This document shows positions 44,269-52,347 of a DNA stretch of 64,000 bases, piece by piece. Numbering within the stretch: the first letter of the stretch is position 1; every line of letters starts with the position of its first letter. Location: positions 124,001-188,000 of the forward strand of contig DBCO01000005.1 in the NCBI GenBank assembly GCA_002293145.1, given 5' to 3'. The stretch comes from Akkermansiaceae bacterium UBA956 (lineage in GTDB: Bacteria; Verrucomicrobiota; Verrucomicrobiia; Verrucomicrobiales; Akkermansiaceae). A model generated the notes under the pieces. It was not told where the DNA came from, made no database searches, and saw only the letters and a program-made list of their open reading frames with translations. The position numbers and the translations under genes are program-made.

Positions 44269-45552
44269 TCATTTCACTTGGCGCGCCGAGGCTTTCAAGC
44301 GCAGCGCATTGAGCGCGATGAAGCCTGTGGCATCATCTTGGTTGTAGGCCTCTTCTTGTCCGCCTTCCATGGTGGCAACGGCCTCGGAATACAACGAATG
44401 GGGCGAACGACGACCGGCATTCATGATGTTGCCTTTGTATAGTTTCACTCGCACTTCACCGCTAACGGTTTGTTGTGTGTGTGTGACCAATGCTTGGATC
44501 GCTTCGCGCTCAGGCGCAAACCAGAAACCATTGTAGACCAGTTGCGCATACTTCGGAATCAAGGAATCGCGGGTAAACATTGCCTCGCGGTCCATCGTCA
44601 GGGCCTCCAGATCGCGGTGGGCTGCCAACAAAATCGCACCACCTGGTGTTTCATAAACTCCTCGGGATTTCATGCCCACGAAACGGTTTTCGACGATGTC
44701 CACGCGACCGACGCCGTGTTTGCCACCGAGGAAATTCAGCACCCGCATGATCCCATAGGGCGTGAAAAGTGTGTAGCCATCTTGTTCTCCTGTTGGCTTG
44801 GAGTCGCCGAGCTCGGCAACGATGCTCGTGAGGTTGGCAGTGCGAACACCGATGGCATCACCTTTGTGGAAAAGGATTTCCACATACTCAGCTTGATCAG
44901 GTGCGTCTTCGGGCGCAGTCGAGAGCACATACATTTCGCGATCTTGTTCGGTCGTGGCGTCATACCATGGATCTTCCAGCATGCCTGCTTCAAAGGAAAT
45001 GTGCAGCAAGTTGCGGTCCATCGAATAAGGCTTTTTCATCGAAGCCTTGATCGGGATGTTATTCGCTTCAGCATAGGCGATCATTTCGACACGACCGGGG
45101 AAATCTTTGCGGAAGCTGGCATCGCGCCAAGGAGCAATGCACTTGATGTTAGGTGCGAGCGATGCCATCGATAGTTCAAAGCGCACTTGGTCATTGCCCT
45201 TGCCGGTAGCACCGTGAGCAATCGCATCCGCACCTTCGGCGATGGCGCAATCGATCATACCCTTGGCGATGCAAGGACGTGCGATCGATGTGCCTAGCAT
45301 GTAGCGGCCTTCATAGATGGCGCCAGCTTGGATCATCGGGAAAATGTAATCGCGAGCGAATTCTTCTTTGAGATCGCCAATGTAGCATTTGCTAGCACCG
45401 GTGGTGAGCGCCTTTTCTTCAAGCCCGTCCAATTCCTCGGCCTGGCCGACATCAGCACAATAGGCGATGATTTCTGCAGAGTATTTTTCTTTCAACCACT
45501 TGAGAAGAACGGAGGTATCCAAACCACCAGAGTATGCGACGACGATTTTCAT
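44269..45552 (-). CDS. argG: Argininosuccinate synthase
   Basis: A 427-residue enzyme joining citrulline and aspartate in arginine synthesis. The ATP-binding N-terminus KIVVAYSGGLDTSVLL is the family's P-loop-like motif, followed by IAYCADVGQAEELDG, AHGATGKGNDQVRFE and the C-terminal SRGVYETPGGAIL. The ORF reaches back to 45642, but the ATG at 45552 begins at this conserved N-terminus. The frame matches the Verrucomicrobiota and Bacteroidota form of the enzyme. It stands alone, with a terminator downstream. Confidence 0.95.
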   Translation of the reverse strand: MKIVVAYSGGLDTSVLLKWLKEKYSAEIIAYCADVGQAEELDGLEEKALTTGASKCYIGDLKEEFARDYIFPMIQAGAIYEGRYMLGTSIARPCIAKGMIDCAIAEGADAIAHGATGKGNDQVRFELSMASLAPNIKCIAPWRDASFRKDFPGRVEMIAYAEANNIPIKASMKKPYSMDRNLLHISFEAGMLEDPWYDATTEQDREMYVLSTAPEDAPDQAEYVEILFHKGDAIGVRTANLTSIVAELGDSKPTGEQDGYTLFTPYGIMRVLNFLGGKHGVGRVDIVENRFVGMKSRGVYETPGGAILLAAHRDLEALTMDREAMFTRDSLIPKYAQLVYNGFWFAPEREAIQALVTHTQQTVSGEVRVKLYKGNIMNAGRRSPHSLYSEAVATMEGGQEEAYNQDDATGFIALNALRLKASARQVK

Positions 45553-45661
45553 AATTTTTCGGTTGTTGACGCAAGGAAGCAAGCAGTTTCCACCCAAACG
45601 CGCAAGGGTGAAAAGGGAAAAAAGAACAGCCAGCTGAGCCAATCCAGCTCAACGCCCCGTA

Positions 45662-45772
45662 TTGACGATCGCAATAAAATGACGCAGTTCTTCGCTGACC
45701 TCTGTGGCATCATATACTGTGGCGGAGACTTCCGCGCGAATTAGTTTTCCGGAAGCGTGTGCACAAAGGATT
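45662..45772 (-). pseudogene. Remnant of an ECF sigma-factor C-terminus (copy X)
   Basis: On the minus strand the C-terminal block of a planctomycete/verrucomicrobial ECF sigma factor is still readable: SEELRHFIAIVN. The sequence is about 80% identical over roughly 110 bp to a second remnant at 51977-52087. A one-base difference (an extra base near 45754) puts the upstream part out of frame, and everything else of the gene is missing. It lies between argG and the histidine kinase gene. Confidence 0.7.
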
Positions 45773-45833
45773 TCATATAGCCGTTCAGCCCCTACCATGA
45801 AAATTGTATCTACAACTCCCCATCTCGAAACAT

Positions 45834-47150
45834 TCACTTTGCAATAATGACTTCCGCTCTCGCTCCGCCCTGCGGCCCAAGGCCGCGCGACAATTTCCAA
45901 AGGCAAGATTCACAAAGCCTCTCAACAAGAGATAGTCCAATGCCATTGCCGACGGCAGAAGCTCTGGAAGGCAATTGAGGAAAGCCTGGCCCGTCATCTT
46001 GAAAAACCAAAGACACAAAATCCTTATCAGAGCTAATACTTATATCCAAAATTCCTCCGCCGGCATAATGAAACGCATTGCCAATTAGGTTATGACATAA
46101 AATGGTTAGAGCTTCAAAGTCTACCTCCAAGAGGACTTCATGATCGGAATGAATAGAAACCTTCAACGAATTTTCAGGATGAAGCATGCGGATTTCGTCA
46201 ACTACTTGTCGGACTGTCGCTACTACGTCCAATGCGCGCGCGCTTTCTGGAGCTTTGCGCTCGCGGGCAAGCAACAAGAAAGTCCGAACTAGTCTGTCCA
46301 TGCGTTGCGAAGACCTCCGCATGCGTCCAATGATGCGCTCACGAGCGGCAACATCTTCTTGAGCCTGTTCAAGGAGATCCATTGCTGACCTCATCGTAGC
46401 AATCGGAGTTCTTAGCTCATGACTGCAATCTGATAGAAAATGTCTCTCTCTTGAAATCGCCAGCCCGAATCGTTGTCGATAGTCATCTAAAGCACAAGCA
46501 AGTTGGCCAATCTCATCGTCGAGAAACTCTTTCTGTAACGGTGAAGCTTTCACATCAGCTGGGGCGCTCAGAACGCGGCGAGTTAAAACGCGCACCGGCT
46601 TCAGTGCCCAGCGTGCAATCAACTGGCTTACGCCTAAGGCGACGAGAAAAAGCATGATGCTAAGCATGAGCATCCGCTTCTCTACACTCTCTGTTTCCTG
46701 CTCGCTTACCTCCAGAGCGCTTAGGTCAGCCAACACAGCGTGAATTTGTCCTGTCGATTCATTTGGCGCAATCCACAGACGGAACTCCCGCTCATAGCCT
46801 AGAAATATCCACAGTTTCAAACGATCAGGAAATGTGCGTATGACTTCACTACGGCTGAGGTCATCATTAGCAAAAATATCATGTAGTCCTGGAGTAGTAG
46901 GGACCTCATGAAGCTGCATTTTGTTTTTCAAAAAATCAGCGTTCGGATGCGCCGTTATTCCTTCCGGCAGAGTGGCCCCCGTTTTGCCCAAGGCTATGTC
47001 TGCCGCCACTTGTACAAAAAACTTATCATGGATTTCATCCTCCGAATCTAACAAAATGATCCAACCAACTCCAGAAAACACCATAATGATCAAAGCGGCA
47101 AAGCAGATGATCAACAAACGAATGCGAACTTCTAGCCTAGTCGATTTCAT
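45834..47150 (-). CDS. Membrane sensor histidine kinase
   Basis: A 438-residue two-component sensor. Two transmembrane helices (about residues 9-32 and 160-180) flank a periplasmic sensing domain of about 125 residues. A HAMP-like linker precedes the dimerisation domain with the H-box SDCSHELRTPIATM (His244), and the ATPase domain has NLIGNAFHYAG (N-box), FQDDGPGFP and GNGIGLSLVERL. The start overlaps the stop of the response regulator gene by 4 bp, so the pair is coupled. The periplasmic domain contains KMQLHEVPTTPGLHDIF and has no recognised family; the signal is unknown. Confidence 0.9.
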   Translation of the reverse strand: MKSTRLEVRIRLLIICFAALIIMVFSGVGWIILLDSEDEIHDKFFVQVAADIALGKTGATLPEGITAHPNADFLKNKMQLHEVPTTPGLHDIFANDDLSRSEVIRTFPDRLKLWIFLGYEREFRLWIAPNESTGQIHAVLADLSALEVSEQETESVEKRMLMLSIMLFLVALGVSQLIARWALKPVRVLTRRVLSAPADVKASPLQKEFLDDEIGQLACALDDYRQRFGLAISRERHFLSDCSHELRTPIATMRSAMDLLEQAQEDVAARERIIGRMRRSSQRMDRLVRTFLLLARERKAPESARALDVVATVRQVVDEIRMLHPENSLKVSIHSDHEVLLEVDFEALTILCHNLIGNAFHYAGGGILDISISSDKDFVSLVFQDDGPGFPQLPSRASAVGNGIGLSLVERLCESCLWKLSRGLGPQGGARAEVIIAK

Positions 47151-47860
47151 GGTGATAGCCGACGCGATGACAGCAATTGATAACCGATTCCACGATGCGT
47201 TAGCAAAATCGGGGCTAAACCTGGCGGGTCAATTGCAGCACGTAAAACAGCAATGTGTGTACGCAAAGCATCACTGCCGGGCGGTTCATCACCCCAGAGG
47301 TAAAATTCTAAATCAGCACGCGCGACAATTCCTGGCGAGTGCTGCATTAATTTTTCTAAGATCGTAAAGCCCATATTCGTAAGTTTGAGCCGCTGTTGCT
47401 CAAGAGTTACTTCTCTCGTGGATGCACACAATTGAAGATCCGCGATTCGCAATGTATTCCCATTAGTTGAAACATTACCTCCTGATCGGCGAACCAACGC
47501 TTGCAGCCTCGCCAACAATTCTGCCAAAGCAAAAGGCTTCACAAGATAATCATCCGCCCCAGCTTCAAAGCCGCGTAACCGATCATGCAAGGTGTCTGCG
47601 GCTGTCAGCATCAGAACTGGCAGGCCAGGAGCTAACTGTGTACGAACACGCTCACATAGTTCAAGACCGTCGATTCCAGGCATACGTAGATCGAAAATAC
47701 CAACCGAATGCTTACCGCTGATGAGTCGATGCATCGCCAAAGCGCCATTCGGCGCATAGTCCACACGCCAACCTCGTAGCTCAAGGAAGTCTTGAATGTT
47801 TGCAGCAAGATCAGGGTCGTCCTCAACGAGAAGGACAGGAAGTGGCGGCACATCGCTCAT
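47147..47860 (-). CDS. OmpR-family response regulator
   Basis: A 237-residue transcriptional regulator. The receiver domain has the acidic pair in LLVEDDPD, the phospho-acceptor Asp57 in GIFDLRMPG, the TAAD switch segment and the KPFALAEL Lys. The C-terminal winged helix has LTNMGFTILEKLM and HIAVLRAAID with GIGYQL. The ATG at 47860 is preferred to 47884 because the family starts just before the receiver strand. It overlaps the histidine kinase gene, and an outer-membrane protein gene ends 40 bp upstream on the same strand, so all three may form one unit. Confidence 0.9.
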   Translation of the reverse strand: MSDVPPLPVLLVEDDPDLAANIQDFLELRGWRVDYAPNGALAMHRLISGKHSVGIFDLRMPGIDGLELCERVRTQLAPGLPVLMLTAADTLHDRLRGFEAGADDYLVKPFALAELLARLQALVRRSGGNVSTNGNTLRIADLQLCASTREVTLEQQRLKLTNMGFTILEKLMQHSPGIVARADLEFYLWGDEPPGSDALRTHIAVLRAAIDPPGLAPILLTHRGIGYQLLSSRRLSP

Positions 47861-47900
47861 CAAGCGAAGTTTGTCAGAAAACACTACGCAACACCAGCAT

Positions 47901-48581
47901 TTAGAACGAGTAGCGTAAGCCTAGAAGAGCTGAATAACCATTATAATCCGCATCAATTTCTCCTGCTGGACCTGTTTGCACCTCCAGGGTAGAACTTCCA
48001 GAATAGTGATAGCGAAGCTCTGCAAATGCAGAAAATTTTTCACTGATGGGATAATGCAACCCTGCAATGAATTGCGCTGCTGGCACCCAGTTATCTGAAT
48101 GCTCCTGCTCTGCACCAGCCACTGTGAAGTCGATGTCGATTTCTTGCATTGCACCGAAGCCTACGCCGACATAAGGATTAACTTTGCTGAAAAAATTCCC
48201 TCCACTATTTTCACGGTTAAAAGTGTAGATGACATTGAGCATCAGATTGGTCGAAGCGAAGTCTCCATCGCTAACGCCATCGAATTCGCCCCCAGTCACG
48301 GATTCTACACTGTTACTGCGATAGAACCACTCCAGTTCCATTGCCCAAGATGGAGAAATAACTTTACCAAAAGACATTCCCGAAAGAAAGCCGATATCAT
48401 AAGATCCATCTCCAGTCGTTCCACCCTCTTTGATGCCACCGTCTAGCAGCTCGCTAAAGCCACCGAATGCCTCAAGGTATACTCCATCCCAAATGGACTG
48501 CGCTTGAACTATAGCGCTAGTAGCAACGATTGATGTGGCAAAAACGCGCCCTATATTTTGATAACGATTGATGATTTTCAT
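47901..48581 (-). CDS. Outer-membrane beta-barrel protein
   Basis: A 226-residue exported protein. The signal peptide covers about residues 1-27 (VFATSIVATSAIVQAQ). The mature part alternates polar and aromatic residues in beta strands, with YLEAFGGFSELL, AMELEWFYRS, VNPYVGVGFGAMQEI, FAELRYHYSG and a C-terminal LLGLRYSF ending in Phe, the BAM recognition signature. This is the pattern of an eight-strand OmpA-like porin-fold barrel. It precedes the response regulator and sensor kinase genes on the same strand, so it may be a target or co-regulated with them. The ATG at 48581 begins the signal. Confidence 0.75.
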   Translation of the reverse strand: MKIINRYQNIGRVFATSIVATSAIVQAQSIWDGVYLEAFGGFSELLDGGIKEGGTTGDGSYDIGFLSGMSFGKVISPSWAMELEWFYRSNSVESVTGGEFDGVSDGDFASTNLMLNVIYTFNRENSGGNFFSKVNPYVGVGFGAMQEIDIDFTVAGAEQEHSDNWVPAAQFIAGLHYPISEKFSAFAELRYHYSGSSTLEVQTGPAGEIDADYNGYSALLGLRYSF

Positions 48582-48785
48582 AATAATTGTATTTGATATT
48601 AGATTTTCCGGAATCCGTCCCAGATCAGAATTCATTATACAGAAGTAACGTTAAATAACCGCAATCCTCATGTTAAATCTTCGTGAAATGTGCAGTCTTG
48701 ATATGATGTCGGTGCCAACTAAGAGCAAATCACGGTTGGTCCGACAAGCACGTCAATCAACTTGAGATCAGGCTTTGCCTTTTGC

Positions 48786-48845
48786 TATGCCTCAGAAGCT
48801 TCATGGTCTAGACGGAAAATCACTTCGATCGAGAATCCGCGTGCG
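48786..48845 (-). pseudogene. 60-bp fragment of a second sufD gene
   Basis: On the minus strand this stretch reads as 19 codons with the C-terminal SufD segment GFSIEVIFRLDHEASEA, followed at once by a TAG. It is homologous to 52983-53042 of the intact sufD: 51 of 60 bases agree, and of nine differences eight are synonymous third-position changes and one changes Ser to Phe. Homology stops abruptly on both sides. Silent divergence shows that the source was a functional gene that diverged before it was lost. Confidence 0.85.
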
Positions 48846-49143
48846 TTCCTATCTCGATGCCAACTTCGCCCACTGCCATCGCCCCAACGGCACAGGTGCC
48901 CATTGGAACGCGCGCTTTGGCACGCCATTCACTGAACAAGGAATCCTTCGCGACCCCGTCCGCAATAATCTCGGCCTCACCGATGCAACACTCGTCACTC
49001 CCGGCGATCCCACAAAATCCTTACATCTGCATCGCATGAAATCCACGGACCCCGCTGTTAAAATACCACCCTTCCTCCACAACACCCCCGACACCCAAGC
49101 CACAAAGATCGTCGAAGAGTGGATTCGGAAGATGGAGAAATGA
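48835..49143 (+). pseudogene. C-terminal remnant of a cytochrome c-like repeat protein
   Basis: A plus-strand frame that starts abruptly beside the sufD fragment and reads the usual C-terminal block of large verrucomicrobial cytochrome proteins: YLDANFAHCHRPNG, ARFGTPFTEQGI, NNLGL, VTPGDPTKS, KIPPF and ATKIVEEWIRKM. Only about 100 of several hundred residues remain. The heme motif reads FAHCH; the first Cys of CxxCH is gone, so it could not hold a c-type heme covalently. The frame is open to the stop at 49143, but there is no sensible start: the ATG at 48775 lies outside the homology. Confidence 0.7.
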
Positions 49144-49186
49144 ATCAATCGTTAGAGTCCTCCAGGGTCGTGATCGGCTAAATTCA

Positions 49187-50533
49187 TTAGGGCTGCAGCA
49201 AATGCTTGGTCTCATCGTCAAGCGACTGCTTGTTCAACCATTCTTCCGCAGAAGCTGCATCTGTTAGCCGCCACTGGCGAACAACGTCCACGATCGCGTC
49301 CTGTTTAGTCGCTGGATCACCGATGGCCGCGGCCATGGTCGCAGCTTCTAGCGGATGACTTTCAGCGATGACGATCGATGCCGTGGCGCGAAGATGGTCA
49401 GCCTCTAAACCCTTGGGTTGTATGTTAATCCACTCGTTTAGCGTATCCCGCTGATTCATCGACCAAATTCTGACTGCCTGATCGAGTGCTTGTGATTTTT
49501 CAACAGACTCGGGAAGGGTAAGGGACCAAGTAACGGCAGCTTGTGGATCATTTCCTGCCCATGATTCCACCAAAACTGGTATCGCTCGTTCTCTGTTCAC
49601 CCCTGCGGGAAAAGTAGCGGCCCAGGCAGAAGCAGCGACTGGATCACTAGCCGCCCACGCAGCCAGCACCATGGCATTTTTTTCTGCTTGTATGTTTTCT
49701 GGCAGCGATTTCACCCAATTCGCTGCAGCAAGAGGATCATCGCTAGACCAATGATTGAGCAAGGCATCAACCATCTCACTTGCCTGAGCTGAACCTAGGC
49801 TAGTTTCCTTGGCAATCCATATGCTCGCCGCAACTGGATCCAGAACCGCCCATTCGGTAGCAAGGTGCAACTGTGCTGTGTGGCGCAGTTCCCCTTCAGG
49901 TTGCGTGGCAACCCAATCAGATGCGGCATCTGGGTCGCTTGCGCACCAAGCTTCGAGCGAGTATGCAAGTGCGGCATCGGCATTGTTTGACGGCTTTAAT
50001 GTCATTGCCCATGCAGCAGCAGCAGCAGGCTCTGCTTTTGCCCAACTAGCTGCAATAGATGCGTAACATTCAGATTTTTGAGAAAACGATACCGAATCAC
50101 CCACCCAATCAGCCGCAGCCCTGGGATCAATCATCGCCCATCCGGCACACGCGGCAATCAAACATTCATTTTTCAATCTGCCCACTGCCAATTCGTTCAC
50201 TTTTTGAAGAGCACCCGTAGGATCTTTAGTCGCCCATGATTTTAGTAGAGCATGCAAAAAATCGGCTCTTTCGATTGCATTGCTAATTTCCATTCCCTGA
50301 GCCCAGCCAGCTTCAGGATCTGTGACTCCTAATTTGCTAGCGATCTCCATGAGAGATCGGCTTCGGTTTAAATGAGCGAAAAAAACCCGATTATTTGATT
50401 GAGAACTAGTCGAGTATTTCTGCGAGGAAGTAACCGGTTCAGATGGTTGATCCGGTGCTTTCGTAGAATGATAACACAACAAAATTCCAAAACCCCCCAC
50501 TATGGCGCCAGTTACAAAGCTAACTAACGTCAT
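49187..50533 (-). CDS. Membrane-anchored protein of about ten WA/DP helical repeats
   Basis: A 448-residue protein with one N-terminal transmembrane segment (about residues 5-24, SFVTGAIVGGFGILLCYH) and an exported remainder. The body is a tandem array of about ten units of 31-34 residues, each with a consensus W-A-x-x-D-P-x-A-A-x-x-W (for example WAMIDPRAAADWV, WAASDPVAASAWA, WAGNDPQAAVTW), probably a helical solenoid. Repeats of this type are seen in proteins of verrucomicrobia. The ATG at 50533 starts the transmembrane segment; a GTG at 50554 is also in frame. The function is unknown; a solenoid exposed to the periplasm suggests a protein-binding scaffold. Confidence 0.7.
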   Translation of the reverse strand: MTLVSFVTGAIVGGFGILLCYHSTKAPDQPSEPVTSSQKYSTSSQSNNRVFFAHLNRSRSLMEIASKLGVTDPEAGWAQGMEISNAIERADFLHALLKSWATKDPTGALQKVNELAVGRLKNECLIAACAGWAMIDPRAAADWVGDSVSFSQKSECYASIAASWAKAEPAAAAAWAMTLKPSNNADAALAYSLEAWCASDPDAASDWVATQPEGELRHTAQLHLATEWAVLDPVAASIWIAKETSLGSAQASEMVDALLNHWSSDDPLAAANWVKSLPENIQAEKNAMVLAAWAASDPVAASAWAATFPAGVNRERAIPVLVESWAGNDPQAAVTWSLTLPESVEKSQALDQAVRIWSMNQRDTLNEWINIQPKGLEADHLRATASIVIAESHPLEAATMAAAIGDPATKQDAIVDVVRQWRLTDAASAEEWLNKQSLDDETKHLLQP

Positions 50534-50631
50534 TTGATGTGGTGACCTTAACACAAATGTAATTAGGAAAAATCGTAGAATCGGTCAAAAGCATGAATCA
50601 TACAAATAGATGACTTAAGAAAGAGAAATGA

Positions 50632-51705
50632 TCAATCATCGTCCTCTTCGTCACCATCTCCATCGCCGTCGTCGTCTGAATCATCATCATCACTTGACCC
50701 ATCACCGTCGTCGTCATCGTCGTCATCAGATGATTCTCCATCACCATCAACATCGCCGTCATCATCATCTTTGATCGAATCACCATCGATGTCATCTTCA
50801 TTTTTGGCATCGTCATCAAGTCCGTCGCCATCGATATCTTCTTCATCGAGCGCATCGTCATCGTCGGTATCGCCATCAATGTCCAATTCGTCAAGAGAAT
50901 CGTCATCAAATCCATCGCCATCAATATCTTCTTCATCGAGCGCATCGTCATGGTCGCCATCACCATCGATGTCATCTTCGTTTTTGGCATCGTCATCACG
51001 ACCATCGCCATCGATATCTTCTTCATCTGTGGCATCATCATCGTAGCCATCGCCATCAATGTCTAATTCATCAAGAGAATCGTCATCATCGTCGTCACCA
51101 TCGATGTCTTCCTCTTTGTGTGAGTCATCGGCCAGACCATCACCATCGATATCTTTTTCTGCGGAAGAATCATCATCTAGTCCATCACCGTCGATATCCA
51201 TCTCATCGGATGAATCGTCGTCGTCCCCGTCACCATCACAATCGTCCTCGTTGGCGGCATCATCATTCATGCCGTCGCCGTCAATGTCTAATTCACTCCT
51301 AGCGTTGTCAGCTTTACCGTCACCATCAATATCTTTTTCGGAAGGAGAATCGTCATTGAGAGCGTCGCCGTCGATGTCAAGTTCAGCAAGAGAATCATCA
51401 GCAAGCCCATCATCATCGATATCAAGTTCAGCAGGATCGCCGTTTAGTAAAGTATCCCCAATAGTTTTACCTTTGAATGGTCCAGACTTTGCTTTGCCAC
51501 CGTCAACATTGGTATCACGACCATTGAGTTTGCCATCGTTGTCGATATCTGAATCCGTAGAATTGGAGATACCATCTCCATCGAGATCTCTCGAAAGAGT
51601 GGAAGCTTTTGAAACCGAGGGAAGCGCAACCAATCCGCTAACAATGAGCAGCGATAATCGGGAGACTTTTGCGAAATAGAGAAAAGATGCATTTCGGATT
51701 TTCAT
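50632..51705 (-). CDS. Secreted Asp-rich calcium-binding repeat protein
   Basis: A 357-residue protein with a signal peptide (about residues 1-34, LSLLIVSGLVALPSVSKA). It consists almost entirely of DxDGDG loops: two isolated ones near residues 40-60, then about fifteen copies of a 15-residue unit from residue 95 (pattern D-I-D-G-D-G-x-x-D-D-S/A-x-x-E-x, 45 bp per unit), and an Asp/Gly/Ser tail with runs of Asp. Such loops bind calcium as in thrombospondin type 3 or dockerin repeats; the 15-residue spacing differs from both. It is very acidic and has no membrane anchor or sorting tail. Regular near-identical units invite slippage and copy-number change. Confidence 0.85.
   Translation of the reverse strand: MKIRNASFLYFAKVSRLSLLIVSGLVALPSVSKASTLSRDLDGDGISNSTDSDIDNDGKLNGRDTNVDGGKAKSGPFKGKTIGDTLLNGDPAELDIDDDGLADDSLAELDIDGDALNDDSPSEKDIDGDGKADNARSELDIDGDGMNDDAANEDDCDGDGDDDDSSDEMDIDGDGLDDDSSAEKDIDGDGLADDSHKEEDIDGDDDDDDSLDELDIDGDGYDDDATDEEDIDGDGRDDDAKNEDDIDGDGDHDDALDEEDIDGDGFDDDSLDELDIDGDTDDDDALDEEDIDGDGLDDDAKNEDDIDGDSIKDDDDGDVDGDGESSDDDDDDDGDGSSDDDDSDDDGDGDGDEEDDD
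50760..51423 (-). repeat. 45-bp tandem repeat array inside the Asp-rich protein gene
   Basis: About 14-15 consecutive 45-bp units encode the 15-residue calcium loop. Units differ at several positions, and some pairs match more closely than others, which suggests past unequal crossover. There are no spacers, so this is not a CRISPR array. Confidence 0.85.
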
Positions 51706-51936
51706 AAATTCGGGGACTGAGATTTAACCTAGATGTGGTAGAGAAAAAAATACCGAAAAATCGAAAATTCTCAAGAATAAATTTGTGAAATTTGTTTTCT
51801 CAAGAAGGTCTCCGCGGCAGCACCGCTATGACCGTGAAACTTAATATAACAAACATTATTGTAACATAAGCGTCATTGACAAATATTGGCACACCGAGAT
51901 GCCTAATTTTGCAAACTTATGTTTCCATTGTTTTTC

Positions 51937-52272
51937 TCACAACAAAAGGACTAAGCATTCTTTTCTGCTCCCTGCGTTGACGATCGCAATGAGATGTCGG
52001 AGTTCATCAGTAGCCTCTGAGGCATCATTAACTGTGGTGGGAACTTCCTCGCGAATCAGCTCGCGGAAGCGTGTGCGCAAACGATGGATTGCGACTTTGA
52101 CTGCGGTCTCGCTCATGCCAAGAACTTGCACCGCCTCGGCTTGGGATGAGGCTGCTCCACCATCGAGCCAGGGCTTAAGCACAGTGAAAAATTCTTGTTT
52201 CTCAGCATACTCACTTTCCAATTCAGACAACGCGCGGGCGATCAATGTGAACGCTCATTCTCGATGCAGAAA
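51937..52272 (-). pseudogene. Truncated ECF sigma factor (copy Y)
   Basis: The visible part contains region 4 of a planctomycete/verrucomicrobial ECF sigma factor: LSELESEYAEKQEFFTVLKP, SQAEAVQVLGMSETAVKV, then RLRTRFRELIREEVPTTV and DELRHLIAIVN. The N-terminal half (region 2) is missing. Reading upstream in the same frame, a TGA (52258-52260) replaces the codon before AFTLIARAL, where relatives have Arg or Trp, and nothing recognisable follows. The reading frame also runs a few residues past the usual C-terminus. The gene is therefore broken. Copy X at 45662-45772 is a relative of its C-terminus. Confidence 0.75.
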
Positions 52273-52316
52273 AGACACCACACACAGGTTCCTGACGGAT
52301 AAAATGAGACGGGTTA

Positions 52317-52341
52317 CAAAAAAAAAGGGATGGAGAATCCC
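52317..52341 (-). terminator. Intrinsic terminator of the broken isomerase gene
   Basis: On the minus strand, GGGAT-loop-ATCCC (52327-52341) is followed by a run of ten T (A at 52317-52326). It directly follows the stop of the isomerase pseudogene, which marks that as a former transcription unit. Confidence 0.65.
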
Positions 52342-52347
52342 TTCTCC

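Noticed and set aside
50760..51423. Possible CRISPR array
   Set aside because: The units are contiguous with no spacers and encode a calcium-binding protein.
50771..51679. Ser/Pro-rich open frames on the plus strand opposite the Asp-rich repeat
   Set aside because: They arise from reading GAT/GAC-rich repeats in reverse; not coding.
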